A stretch of DNA of 6,701 nucleotides, taken from NCBI GenBank assembly GCA_028678445.1, contig JAJRDJ010000039.1, positions 1 to 6,701 of the forward strand, in the 5' to 3' direction. This document shows positions 1-6,582 of the stretch, piece after piece. The notes under the pieces are model-generated. The model searched no databases. It was not told the DNA's origin and saw only the letters and a list, made by a program, of their open reading frames with translations. A program made the translations under genes and the position numbers. The stretch's first letter is position 1. Every line of letters starts with the position of its first letter. This stretch comes from Methylococcaceae bacterium. GTDB lineage: Bacteria; Pseudomonadota; Gammaproteobacteria; Methylococcales; Methylococcaceae.

Positions 1-942
1 CGGCACATCGCCGGATTCCATGCGCCCGACGCGGGTTCGGTCTGGTTCGGCGAAGAGGACGTCACCCGTTTGCCGCCGCACCGGCGCGGGACGGCGATGA
101 TGTTCCAGAGCTACGCGCTCTGGCCGCATCTGACGGTAGCGGAAAATGTCGCTTTCGGGTTGGAGGAACGCCAGCGGCCTCGGGCGGAAATCGCTAGCCG
201 GGTGCGGGAGGCTCTCGCCGTCGCTCAGCTCGACGGGTTGGGCGAGCGGCGTATCCAGCAGCTTTCGGGGGGTCAGCAGCAGCGAGTGGCGCTGGCGCGG
301 GCGCTAGTGGTGCGCCCGCATTGTCTGCTGCTCGATGAGCCCCTCTCGAATCTCGATGCGCAACTGCGGCTAGATATGCGCCTGGAGATCCGCCGCATCT
401 GCAAGGAGTTTGGCCTGACCTCTGTCTATGTCACCCACGATCAGGAAGAGGCCCTGTCGATGGCCGACCGGCTGGCCGTCATGGTGTCGGGTCGCCTGGC
501 CCAGGTGGGAACGCCGCTGGAGGTCTACCGGAATCCGGTCAACCGGCGGGTCGCCGCCTTCATCGGCGAGACCAATCTCCTCCCGGCGCGCGTAAAGGGC
601 CCGGGCAGGACTCCGGATACTGCCGTGCTCGAAACCGCGGCTGGCCTCCTGACGGCGCGCGTCAGTCATCCGTCCTGGCGGCCTATCGCGGGGGACAGTG
701 CCTGGCTGTCGGTGCGGCCCGAGGCGCTGCGGCTGGACGACCCGGCCGAGGGCTGCAACCGGTTTCAGGGGAAACTGGAGCAGGCGGTCTATCTGGGATT
801 CTCCGCCCAGTACCGGTTGCGGCTGAATGAACAACTTTCCCTGGCCATTACCGAGATGAATCCCGCCGGGACCCTCCGGCGTCCGGGCCAGAGCGTCGTC
901 GCGAGTGCCGCGACCGATGATCTGATTGTGTTGCCGGATTGA
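1..942 (+). CDS. ABC importer ATP-binding subunit, ferric-iron/AEP/polyamine-type (5' partial)
   Basis: Cytoplasmic ATPase that powers the importer encoded by the next two genes. The reading frame is open from base 1, so the start and the Walker A loop (roughly the first 45 residues) lie outside the window; the first visible residues, RHIAGF, normally follow Walker A directly. Numbering from the first visible codon: Q-loop at Q36 (MMFQSYALWPHLTV), ABC signature LSGGQQQR at 88-95, Walker B CLLLDEP at 108-114, D-loop SNLD at 116-119, and the switch histidine H146 in VYVTHDQEEA. All visible catalytic elements are intact. The segment from about residue 220 on, including LSVRPEALRL, looks like the C-terminal TOBE domain of the CUT1/Fe/polyamine importer ATPases. 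An internal TTG at position 70 is not the start, because conserved sequence continues upstream of it. The stop lies 4 nt before the binding-protein ATG, indicating one operon. The family is clear; the substrate is inferred only from the partner genes. Confidence 0.93.
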   Translation, partial: RHIAGFHAPDAGSVWFGEEDVTRLPPHRRGTAMMFQSYALWPHLTVAENVAFGLEERQRPRAEIASRVREALAVAQLDGLGERRIQQLSGGQQQRVALARALVVRPHCLLLDEPLSNLDAQLRLDMRLEIRRICKEFGLTSVYVTHDQEEALSMADRLAVMVSGRLAQVGTPLEVYRNPVNRRVAAFIGETNLLPARVKGPGRTPDTAVLETAAGLLTARVSHPSWRPIAGDSAWLSVRPEALRLDDPAEGCNRFQGKLEQAVYLGFSAQYRLRLNEQLSLAITEMNPAGTLRRPGQSVVASAATDDLIVLPD

Positions 943-946
943 GCCC

Positions 947-2665
947 ATGGACAAGTTGCCGCCACCCCGGGTGCCGCCCACTGGTTCCGCGCCAATTCGT
1001 GAAACCTCGCGAGTCTTTCGCTGGCGCGCCGAATGGCTCGTGCTGCTGGCGCTGCTCGTCACGCTGGCCGGCCCGTTTCTCCTCAAGCCTAGAGAGGCGG
1101 CCTCGGCGGCGCATTACGATCGCCGGCTGATCATTCTGTCTCCGCACAACGAGCGGGTCCGGAGGGAGATTGGCCGCGCGTTCACCGAGGACTGGCAAGC
1201 CCGCACCGGCGAGACGGTCTATCTGGACTGGCGCCTTCCGGGGGGTGCGTCGGAAATTGCCCTGTTCCTGAAGTCGGAATTTGCCGGCGCCTTCCAGTAT
1301 TACTGGGAATCGGGGTTGCACCGGCCCTGGAACCCTACGCTGGCCGCCGGGTTCGCCGATCCGCGTACCGATACCAGCGAGCCGGCCTCCATCGTGGCGG
1401 AAGCGCGCCGGATATTTCTTGATTCTTCCACAGGGGTGGGTGTGGATCTGCTGTTTGGCGGAGGTTCCTACGATTTTCAGCAGCAGGCCGAGGCCGGCTA
1501 CCTGGCACCGGGAAGCGTGGCCGAAGGAACGGGGCTGGCCGCCATCATCGCGCAGCATCCTGGTTGGTTTAGCCCCGCCGGCATTCCGGCCGAGGTCAGC
1601 GGCGAACCCTTTCGCGATCGGGAAAACCGCTGGGCGGGCGTGGTACTGGCGAGCTTCGGCATCGTCTACAACCGCGATGTGCTCGCGCGGTTGCGGATCG
1701 AGACCGAACCCGCGCAATGGACTGATCTCGCCGATTCCCGGCTGGCGGGGCAGGTGGCGCTCGCTGATCCGAGCAAAAGCGGCTCGGTGGCCAAGGCCTT
1801 TGAGCTGATCATCCAGCAGCAGATGCACCAGGCCGTGGCCAGGCTGACGGCGGAAGGCACGGAAAACGCGGAGGCCAACGGCGTGCGGGAAGGCTGGCTG
1901 GCGGGGTTGCGGCTGATTCAGCGGATCAGCGCCAACGCCCGGTATTTCACTGATTCCGCCTCGAAAATCCCGCTGGAGGTGGCGCGCGGTGATGCCGCCG
2001 CCGGCATGTCCATCGACTCCTATGGCCGGGCGGCTGAGGAGTACGTCCGGCAGCCGGACGGTCAGTCGCGGGTCGGTTTCATCGCGCCGATGGGCGGGAC
2101 CTCGGTCAACGTCGACCCGATCGCGATGCTGCGCGGCGCTCCAGAACCCGAACTGGCGACGGCGTTCATGGAATTTGTCCTGTCGACCCGGGGGCAGAAG
2201 CTCTGGGCGTTTCGTCCTGGCACGCCCGAAGGCCCTGTCGCCTTCGCGCTGCGCCGGCTTCCGGTCCGTCGCGATTTCTACACCCCGGAGCACCGGCGCT
2301 ACATGACCGACGCCGCCGAGCAGCCCTTTGCGAAGGCCCAGCACTTCGTCTATCACCCCGGGTGGACCGGACCGGTGTTTGGCGTGATCCGCTTCCTGAT
2401 TCGCGTGCTGTGTGTCGATACTCACATTGAACAGCGCCGCGCCTGGCGGGCGATGATCGATCACGGCCTGCCGCTTGACGCGGTATCGGCGTTTCATGAT
2501 CTGGAAGGGCTCGGCCATGACGAAGTGCTGGCGCGGATCGTCCCGGTACTGCGCGCTCGGGACAAGGTCGCCGAAGTGCGGCTGGCGCGGGAACTGGGTG
2601 CCGTTTTCCGTGAGCGGTATGATCGGGCGTTCCGGCTGGCCAAGGCGCAGGAAGGCCCTTCATGA
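947..2665 (+). CDS. ABC importer substrate-binding protein, extracellular solute-binding family, large form
   Basis: Likely periplasmic substrate-binding protein of the importer, 572 aa. The ATG at 947 is chosen because it follows the ATPase stop by 4 nt; the frame also allows a TTG at 926 inside the ATPase gene, which is less likely. Its Shine-Dalgarno is poor (GGA about 8 nt upstream), so it probably depends on translational coupling. The N-terminus is a 28-residue proline- and arginine-containing tail, then a hydrophobic segment at about 30-46 (WLVLLALLVTLAGPFLL). ASA at 52-54 could be a signal-peptidase site; otherwise the protein stays anchored. No lipobox cysteine is present. The mature part begins RRLIILSPHNE (59-69) and contains VDLLFGGGSYDF (167-178), GIVYNRDVL (238-246) and MGGTSVNVDPIAML (382-395), typical of class II iron/AEP-type binding proteins. 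A C-terminal part of about 150 residues makes it much longer than the usual 330-350 aa. The gene overlaps the permease start by ATGA. The family is fairly sure; the ligand is unknown. Confidence 0.85.
   Translation: MDKLPPPRVPPTGSAPIRETSRVFRWRAEWLVLLALLVTLAGPFLLKPREAASAAHYDRRLIILSPHNERVRREIGRAFTEDWQARTGETVYLDWRLPGGASEIALFLKSEFAGAFQYYWESGLHRPWNPTLAAGFADPRTDTSEPASIVAEARRIFLDSSTGVGVDLLFGGGSYDFQQQAEAGYLAPGSVAEGTGLAAIIAQHPGWFSPAGIPAEVSGEPFRDRENRWAGVVLASFGIVYNRDVLARLRIETEPAQWTDLADSRLAGQVALADPSKSGSVAKAFELIIQQQMHQAVARLTAEGTENAEANGVREGWLAGLRLIQRISANARYFTDSASKIPLEVARGDAAAGMSIDSYGRAAEEYVRQPDGQSRVGFIAPMGGTSVNVDPIAMLRGAPEPELATAFMEFVLSTRGQKLWAFRPGTPEGPVAFALRRLPVRRDFYTPEHRRYMTDAAEQPFAKAQHFVYHPGWTGPVFGVIRFLIRVLCVDTHIEQRRAWRAMIDHGLPLDAVSAFHDLEGLGHDEVLARIVPVLRARDKVAEVRLARELGAVFRERYDRAFRLAKAQEGPS
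2649..2655 (+). promoter_or_regulatory. Ribosome binding site of the permease gene
   Basis: AGGAAGG lies 6 nt before the ATG at 2662, inside the last codons of the binding-protein gene. It is a good Shine-Dalgarno match and supports the start at the ATGA overlap (2662-2665), so the permease can be translated by coupling as well as by direct initiation. Confidence 0.7.
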
Positions 2666-4356
2666 GCCAGTTATTGAGCCGGACCGCCTATCTGACTGTG
2701 ACGGTATTCTTTCTGCTGTTCTTCATGCTGCCGATCTGGGGGACGCTGCGTATGGCCTTCATCGATGCACAGGGTGGATTCACCCTGGACTTCGTCATCG
2801 AGGTCTTCCGCAATCCAGTGTATCGCGAGGGGCTGCTGAACTCGTTCAGCATCGCGGCACTCACCACGCTCGGCTGCCTGTTGCTCGCCCTGCCGCTGGC
2901 CGTCTTCTATGTGCGCTATCAATTTCCCGGCCGTTCCCTGCTCAACTCCCTCTTGCTGACACCGCTGATATTGCCGCCGTTTGTAGGTGCGCTGGGTATC
3001 CAGGCGATGTTGGGCCAGGCCGGCGCCTTCAACAGCCTGCTGGCCACACTGGGTTTCATCCGTCCCGAACGCCCGGTGGACTGGCTGGGAGAGGGGCAGA
3101 TGATGGGGGTGGTCTTGATGAACGTCCTGCACCTCTACCCCATCGTGTATCTGAATGTGGCCGCCTCGCTGGCCAATCTGGATCCGGCGCTGGAAGAGGC
3201 CGCCGCCAATCTCGGTTGTCCGCCCTGGCGAAGGCTCTGGCGAGTGACCCTGCCGCTCACCCTGCCCGGCCTATTCGCCGGCAGCACGATCGCCTTCATC
3301 TGGGCCTTCACCGAACTGGGCGTGCCGCTGATTTTCGACTTCAACCGAGTCACGTCGGTACAGATCTTTGGTGCCATCAAGGACCTCGGTAACAACCCGT
3401 TTCCCTACGCGCTGGTCGTGGTGTTGCTGTTCTTCACGACGCTGCTTTATATCGGCAGCAAGCGGCTGTTCCGGAACGACGTGGCTGGCGGGGGAGGGCG
3501 CGCCTCCACCGCCCGCGCCATGATCAAACTGCCCAATGGTCCGGGGCTTCTCTGCACGGCCGTATTCCTCTGCGTGATCAGCCTTGCGCTCATACCGCAT
3601 ATTGGCGTGGTATTGCTGTCCCTGGCCGAGGACTGGTACCAAAGTATCCTTCCCGCTCGGCTGACTCTCGCCCACTTCAGCGGCGCGTTGGGGCATGAAC
3701 TGACGCTCTCGGCCATCGCCAACAGTCTAAAGTATGCCTCGCTGGCGACGATATTGGACTTACTGCTAGGGGTGGGCGTGGCCTGGGTGGTCGTGCGCGG
3801 TACCCTGCGTGGACGGCAGATTCTGGATGCGATGGCGATGCTGCCGCTGGCCGTGCCCGGCATCGTCATGGCCTTCGGCTATCTGACCCTGTCGCGAGAG
3901 GGTCAGCCGCTCCATGCGCTGATGCTGGGTGAAGATCCGGTGCTCCTGCTGGTGGTGGCCTATGCCATGCGGCGGCTGCCCTACGTGGTGCGCGCGGCCG
4001 CCGCCGGGCTGCAGCAGGTGAGCCCGACGCTGGAAGAAGCCGCGCAGAATCTCGGTGCGCCACCGTTCCGGGCGATGTGGCGCATTACGCTGCCGCTGGT
4101 CGCGCCGAATCTGTTGGCGGGCGCCTTGCTGGCGTTCTCGTTCGCCATGCTGGAAGTCAGCGACTCGATGATCCTCGCGCAACAGACAGTGTATTTCCCG
4201 ATTACCAAGGCCATTTATACCCTGGCCTCGGCGCTGGGAGACGGGCCGGGACTGGCCGCCGCGCTGGGCGTCTGGTCGATGGTCTTCCTGACGATTACCC
4301 TGCTGGGCGCGGGCGTGGCGCTGGGGAAGAAGTTGGGTGCTCTGTTTCGGGTGTGA
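2662..4356 (+). CDS. ABC importer permease, fused double-domain (FbpB/SfuB-type)
   Basis: Inner-membrane channel of the importer, 564 aa, with two homologous permease halves fused in one chain. Each half has about six hydrophobic segments (by eye near 10-28, 61-84, 94-118, 147-170, 202-222, 248-265 and 294-318, 352-378, 386-408, 425-446, 481-503, 534-556). Each carries an EAA loop, the site that docks on the ATPase: EEAAANLGCPPWRRLWRVTLP (178-198) and EEAAQNLGAPPFRAMWRITLP (458-478). These sit exactly 280 residues apart and agree at most positions, a clear sign of internal duplication. A glycine-rich linker lies at about 271-283 (RNDVAGGGG). Fused double permeases of this size are known for ferric iron (FbpB, SfuB, HitB), thiamine (ThiP) and some phosphonate importers. 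With one ATPase gene and one binding protein next to it, the set is complete. The start is fixed by the ATGA overlap and the AGGAAGG site. No intrinsic terminator is visible after the stop. Confidence 0.93.
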   Translation: MSQLLSRTAYLTVTVFFLLFFMLPIWGTLRMAFIDAQGGFTLDFVIEVFRNPVYREGLLNSFSIAALTTLGCLLLALPLAVFYVRYQFPGRSLLNSLLLTPLILPPFVGALGIQAMLGQAGAFNSLLATLGFIRPERPVDWLGEGQMMGVVLMNVLHLYPIVYLNVAASLANLDPALEEAAANLGCPPWRRLWRVTLPLTLPGLFAGSTIAFIWAFTELGVPLIFDFNRVTSVQIFGAIKDLGNNPFPYALVVVLLFFTTLLYIGSKRLFRNDVAGGGGRASTARAMIKLPNGPGLLCTAVFLCVISLALIPHIGVVLLSLAEDWYQSILPARLTLAHFSGALGHELTLSAIANSLKYASLATILDLLLGVGVAWVVVRGTLRGRQILDAMAMLPLAVPGIVMAFGYLTLSREGQPLHALMLGEDPVLLLVVAYAMRRLPYVVRAAAAGLQQVSPTLEEAAQNLGAPPFRAMWRITLPLVAPNLLAGALLAFSFAMLEVSDSMILAQQTVYFPITKAIYTLASALGDGPGLAAALGVWSMVFLTITLLGAGVALGKKLGALFRV

Positions 4357-4377
4357 CTGGCGAGAGTACTCCTGGGA

Positions 4378-4405
4378 CTTGAAAAGATCGGCAAGGTCTC
4401 CATAT
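4378..4405 (+). promoter_or_regulatory. Sigma-32 (RpoH) heat-shock promoter of the hsp20 gene
   Basis: CTTGAAA at 4378-4384 matches the sigma-32 -35 element, and CTCCATAT at 4398-4405 matches the -10 element CCCCATnT at all but one position. The spacer is 13 nt, within the known 11-16 nt range. Transcription would begin near 4411-4413, giving a leader of roughly 28 nt that carries the ribosome binding site. The next gene encodes a small heat-shock protein, a classical RpoH target. The match was found by reading and was not scored against a matrix. Confidence 0.75.
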
Positions 4406-4426
4406 CGAGGTTTTAATTACACCACC

Positions 4427-4435
4427 AAAGGAGAA
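4427..4435 (+). promoter_or_regulatory. Strong ribosome binding site of the hsp20 gene
   Basis: AAAGGAGAA has the core AGGAG at 4429-4433, 6 nt before the ATG at 4440. It is the strongest Shine-Dalgarno in the window and fixes the start. The leader is A/C-rich and I see no hairpin that would hide the site, so a ROSE-type RNA thermometer is not supported. Confidence 0.8.
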
Positions 4436-4439
4436 CATC

Positions 4440-4874
4440 ATGGCACGTTACGAACCCTGGAGCCTTCTCAACCAACTGCAACGCGAGTTGGAGCGCACCT
4501 ATGAAAACAAGTCCACCGGCACGGAAACAGCGGCGACCGCCGAATGGACTCCCGCCGTGGATATCAAGGAGGAGCCCGAGCGTTATGTCCTCTGGGCGGA
4601 TTTGCCCGGAGTCAATCCGGACGCTATCGACATCATGATGGAGAACGGCATCCTCACTCTCAAGGGCGAGCGTGCCACCGAAGCGACTGAACAGCGCGAG
4701 GGACTGAAGCGGGTCGAGCGGATCTACGGCAGTTTCTATCGCCGCTTCTCACTGCCGGATACGGCGGATGCCGAGAGTATCTCTGCGCGGTGCACGAGCG
4801 GAGTACTCGAAATTTCCATACCCAAGAAAGCCGCCGTTCAGCCCAAGAAAATCCATGTAAAAACCGAGGACTGA
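4440..4874 (+). CDS. Small heat-shock protein, Hsp20/alpha-crystallin family
   Basis: ATP-independent holdase chaperone of the cytoplasm. Family members bind unfolding proteins during stress, form large oligomers, and pass clients to DnaK and ClpB. The product is 144 aa, the usual size. The N-terminal arm (1-36) starts MARYEPWSLLNQLQREL, followed by the alpha-crystallin domain at about 37-129: WTPAVDIKE (36-44), LWADLPGV (51-58), ILTLKGER (71-78), GSFYRRFSLP (97-106) and the hallmark GVLEISIPK (121-129). The short C-terminal tail has I138-H-V140, matching the I-x-I/V motif that links dimers into oligomers. The domain is complete and no key motif is missing. The gene stands alone between its own sigma-32-type promoter and an intrinsic terminator, so it should be a single-gene heat-inducible unit, although read-through from the ABC operon is possible. 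It belongs to the general bacterial Hsp20 class; I do not assign ibpA or hspA by name because paralogues cannot be told apart by eye. Confidence 0.96.
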   Translation: MARYEPWSLLNQLQRELERTYENKSTGTETAATAEWTPAVDIKEEPERYVLWADLPGVNPDAIDIMMENGILTLKGERATEATEQREGLKRVERIYGSFYRRFSLPDTADAESISARCTSGVLEISIPKKAAVQPKKIHVKTED

Positions 4875-4909
4875 AACTGACCGGCTGACCATTACCCCCG
4901 TAAAACTCC

Positions 4910-4935
4910 AAGGGCGCCGCGGCGCCCTTTTTTTT
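4910..4935 (+). terminator. Intrinsic terminator after hsp20, possibly bidirectional
   Basis: A perfect 18-bp palindrome at 4911-4928 folds as stem AAGGGCGC (4910-4917), loop CGCG, and stem GCGCCCTT (4922-4929). It is followed by a tract of eight T (4928-4935), and lies 35 nt after the hsp20 stop. Six G follow the T tract. The glucosidase gene converges and stops at 4946; on the - strand the same hairpin is followed by TTGGAGTTTT, a weaker U-rich tail, so the element may also end that transcript. Confidence 0.9.
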
Positions 4936-4945
4936 GGGGGGCAGT

Positions 4946-6298
4946 TCACCAATAAAGCTCCGCACCATGGCTGTCAATGATGCGGCGGTAGAACAGCGCG
5001 CTGTCCTTCAGCGTCCGGGCTTGGGTCGCGTAGTCGACGTGGATGAGTCCGAAACGTTTCGAGTAGCCGTGGGCCCATTCGAAATTGTCGAACAGCGACC
5101 AGGCAAAATAGCCCTTGAGATTGACGCCCTCGGCGATGGCCTCCCGCGCGGCCAGGAGATGGCTGCGGAGATAGGCGACCCGGTCCGGATCGGAGACGCG
5201 CCCGTGAACCGGCGCCGCATCGTCGAAGGCGGCGCCATTCTCAGTGATGTAGAGCGGTATTTCGCCGTAACGGTGTTTGACCCACAGCAGGCCGCTTTTC
5301 AGGCCCTCGGGGAAAATCTCCCAGTCCATGGCAGTGTGGGCCGCCTGATCCTGCCGAGCACGGCCGGCGTAAAAGGGAGCTAGCCCTGGATCATGGCGCA
5401 CTACCGAACGGCTGTAATAGTTGATGCCCAGAAAGTCGATGGGCTCCTGAATCAGGCGCAAATCCGCTTCCGGGAAATCCGGGAGCCCCTGGCCATGAAT
5501 CTCCGCCAGTTCCTCGGGGTAGTGGCCCAGCAGCACCGGATCAAGATACTGGCGATTCATCCAGGCATGCATGCGGGCCATGGCGGACTGATCCTCTTTG
5601 CTTTCCGAAGCGGCATATTTCGGCTCCAGGTTCACGACCAGGCCAATCTGCCCCTCGCCGCCATCGGCACGGAACGCCTGTACCGCCAGGGCATGGCCGC
5701 GCAGCAGGTTGTGCGTGGCCTGCCGGGCTTGCTCCAGCGAACTCAATCCGGGCGGATGGGAACCCTCCACATATCCCTCATGGACCATGACCCAGGGTTC
5801 ATTCAGCGTAGTCCATTGCCGCACCTGCCCGCCCATTACCTTGAACAGGTTGTGCGCATAATCGGCGAACCAGTAGGCCGAATCCCGGTTGGCCCAGCCG
5901 CCGCGCTCGTCCAGCGCCAGCGGCAAATCCCAGTGATGCAGCGTCACATATGGCGCGATGCCGGCCTCATTCAATTTGTCGAGCAGCCGCCGGTAGAAAT
6001 CCAGCCCCTTGAGGTTGATAGGACCACGGCCTTTCGGAAAAATCCGGCTCCAGGCGATGCTGAACCGGTAGGCGTTGAGACCGATTTCCTGCATCAACAT
6101 CACATCGTCCGCATAGCGGCGGTAATGATCGCAGGCCAGGTCACCGTGCTCGTCATTGGCGACGGTTCCTGGCAAGTGACTGAAGCGATGCCAGTTACTC
6201 GGCCCGGCGCCATCGGCCAGGGGCGATCCTTCGATCTGGTAAGCGGAAGTGGCGGCGCCCCAGAGAAAACCGGGAGGGAAGGTGTGGGTATCGGACAT
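4946..6298 (-). CDS. Beta-glucosidase, glycoside hydrolase family 1
   Basis: Retaining beta-glycosidase that should hydrolyse beta-glucosides (cellobiose-type disaccharides, aryl glucosides, possibly galactosides or fucosides) to free sugar. It is 450 aa, the standard GH1 length, with no signal peptide, so cytoplasmic. Visible landmarks: N-terminal signature FLWGAATSAYQIEG (11-24, with sugar-binding Q21), H121-H-W123, acid/base E167 in TLNEPW, INYYSR (292-297), nucleophile E353 in YITENG, and the substrate-binding run WSLFDNFEW (400-408). All catalytic residues are intact. The ATG at 6298 is chosen because MSDTHTFPPGFLWG matches normal GH1 N-termini; the frame is open further upstream to about 6391, but that part has no GH1 character. 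The upstream bases are pyrimidine-rich with no clear Shine-Dalgarno. No sugar transporter or regulator is adjacent, so exact substrate is open. Genes with this function are often called bglA or bglB; I give no symbol. Confidence 0.96.
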   Translation of the reverse strand: MSDTHTFPPGFLWGAATSAYQIEGSPLADGAGPSNWHRFSHLPGTVANDEHGDLACDHYRRYADDVMLMQEIGLNAYRFSIAWSRIFPKGRGPINLKGLDFYRRLLDKLNEAGIAPYVTLHHWDLPLALDERGGWANRDSAYWFADYAHNLFKVMGGQVRQWTTLNEPWVMVHEGYVEGSHPPGLSSLEQARQATHNLLRGHALAVQAFRADGGEGQIGLVVNLEPKYAASESKEDQSAMARMHAWMNRQYLDPVLLGHYPEELAEIHGQGLPDFPEADLRLIQEPIDFLGINYYSRSVVRHDPGLAPFYAGRARQDQAAHTAMDWEIFPEGLKSGLLWVKHRYGEIPLYITENGAAFDDAAPVHGRVSDPDRVAYLRSHLLAAREAIAEGVNLKGYFAWSLFDNFEWAHGYSKRFGLIHVDYATQARTLKDSALFYRRIIDSHGAELYW

Positions 6299-6321
6299 GG
6301 TGGGTACGGGGCAGTTGGAGG

Positions 6322-6337
6322 GTGAATTGCAGATCAC
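6322..6337. promoter_or_regulatory. Imperfect dyad, possible operator of the glucosidase gene
   Basis: GTGAATTGCAGATCAC is an inverted repeat with 12 of 16 positions symmetric: outer arms GTGA/TCAC and a TGCA centre. It lies 24-39 nt upstream of the glucosidase ATG, where a repressor site would be expected. The arms look like half-sites of the CRP consensus, but the spacing is 8 instead of 6, so it is not a normal CRP site. No regulator gene is in view. Confidence 0.25.
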
Positions 6338-6450
6338 AAGATGGTAGCAGGAGTCATTGAGACAGGATCCGGGAGTCATCGTGCGAAACAATCAGTTCAT
6401 TACCCGACACGGGTGCGGTTCCCTTGCTTGACGCGGCTGCGGCAATCGGC

Positions 6451-6479
6451 TTGCCCGTAACCGGGGGAAGTGTGAAAAT
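6451..6479 (+). promoter_or_regulatory. Candidate sigma-70 promoter for rpe
   Basis: TTGCCC (6451-6456) and GAAAAT (6474-6479) each match the -35 and -10 consensus at four of six positions, with a 17-nt spacer and a TGn extension (6471-6473) before the -10. Initiation near 6486 would give a leader of about 115 nt containing both small hairpins. This is a weak match and the only reasonable one I found for this direction. Confidence 0.3.
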
Positions 6480-6550
6480 GGCGGGCGTTTCAGACCGGCC
6501 TTGATGGCTCTTAGCCAACACGCGGGCCCGGGCCGAATTTTGGAGCAGGT

Positions 6551-6582
6551 CCGGGGCGTCGGTGACGCACCGGCTTTTGTTT
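6551..6582 (+). terminator. Terminator-like hairpin in the rpe leader
   Basis: CCGG (6551-6554) pairs with CCGG (6570-6573) and GCGTC (6556-6560) with GACGC (6564-6568), around a GGT loop and one G/A mismatch. Then come CTTTTGTTT (6574-6582) and, 18 nt later, the rpe ATG. The shape is that of an intrinsic terminator with an imperfect U tract. Since no + strand gene precedes it within the intergenic region, it could be a leader attenuator for rpe or the end of a short unannotated transcript. Confidence 0.4.

Noticed and set aside
926..946. TTG at 926 as the start of the binding protein
   Set aside because: It would overlap the ATPase gene and add residues MCCRIEP; the ATG at 947, 4 nt after the ATPase stop, is a better start. 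The added CC was considered as a lipobox and does not follow a hydrophobic stretch.
848..2518. Long open frame of 556 codons on the - strand, antisense to the binding-protein gene
   Set aside because: It has low-complexity Arg/Gly/Pro/His-rich composition without a recognisable domain and lies opposite a gene with clear family motifs; it is a GC-bias shadow.
4364..4371. GAGTACTC palindrome after the permease stop as a terminator or operator
   Set aside because: It is only 8 bp, has no loop or T tract, and the same octamer appears by chance inside the hsp20 gene near 4801.
4411..4439. ROSE-type RNA thermometer in the hsp20 leader
   Set aside because: The leader after the predicted start is only about 28 nt, A/C-rich, and has no segment that pairs with the AGGAG site.
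5393..6325. Open frame of 310 codons on the + strand opposite the glucosidase
   Set aside because: It is antisense to intact GH1 catalytic motifs and shows no domain of its own.
6322..6337. CRP binding site (TGTGA-N6-TCACA)
   Set aside because: The arms are present but separated by 8 instead of 6 bases, which puts the half-sites out of register.
6341..6346. TACCAT on the - strand, preceded by TGC, as the glucosidase -10 box
   Set aside because: It matches four of six positions with a TGn extension, but no acceptable -35 element sits at the right distance (GATCCT); too weak to annotate.
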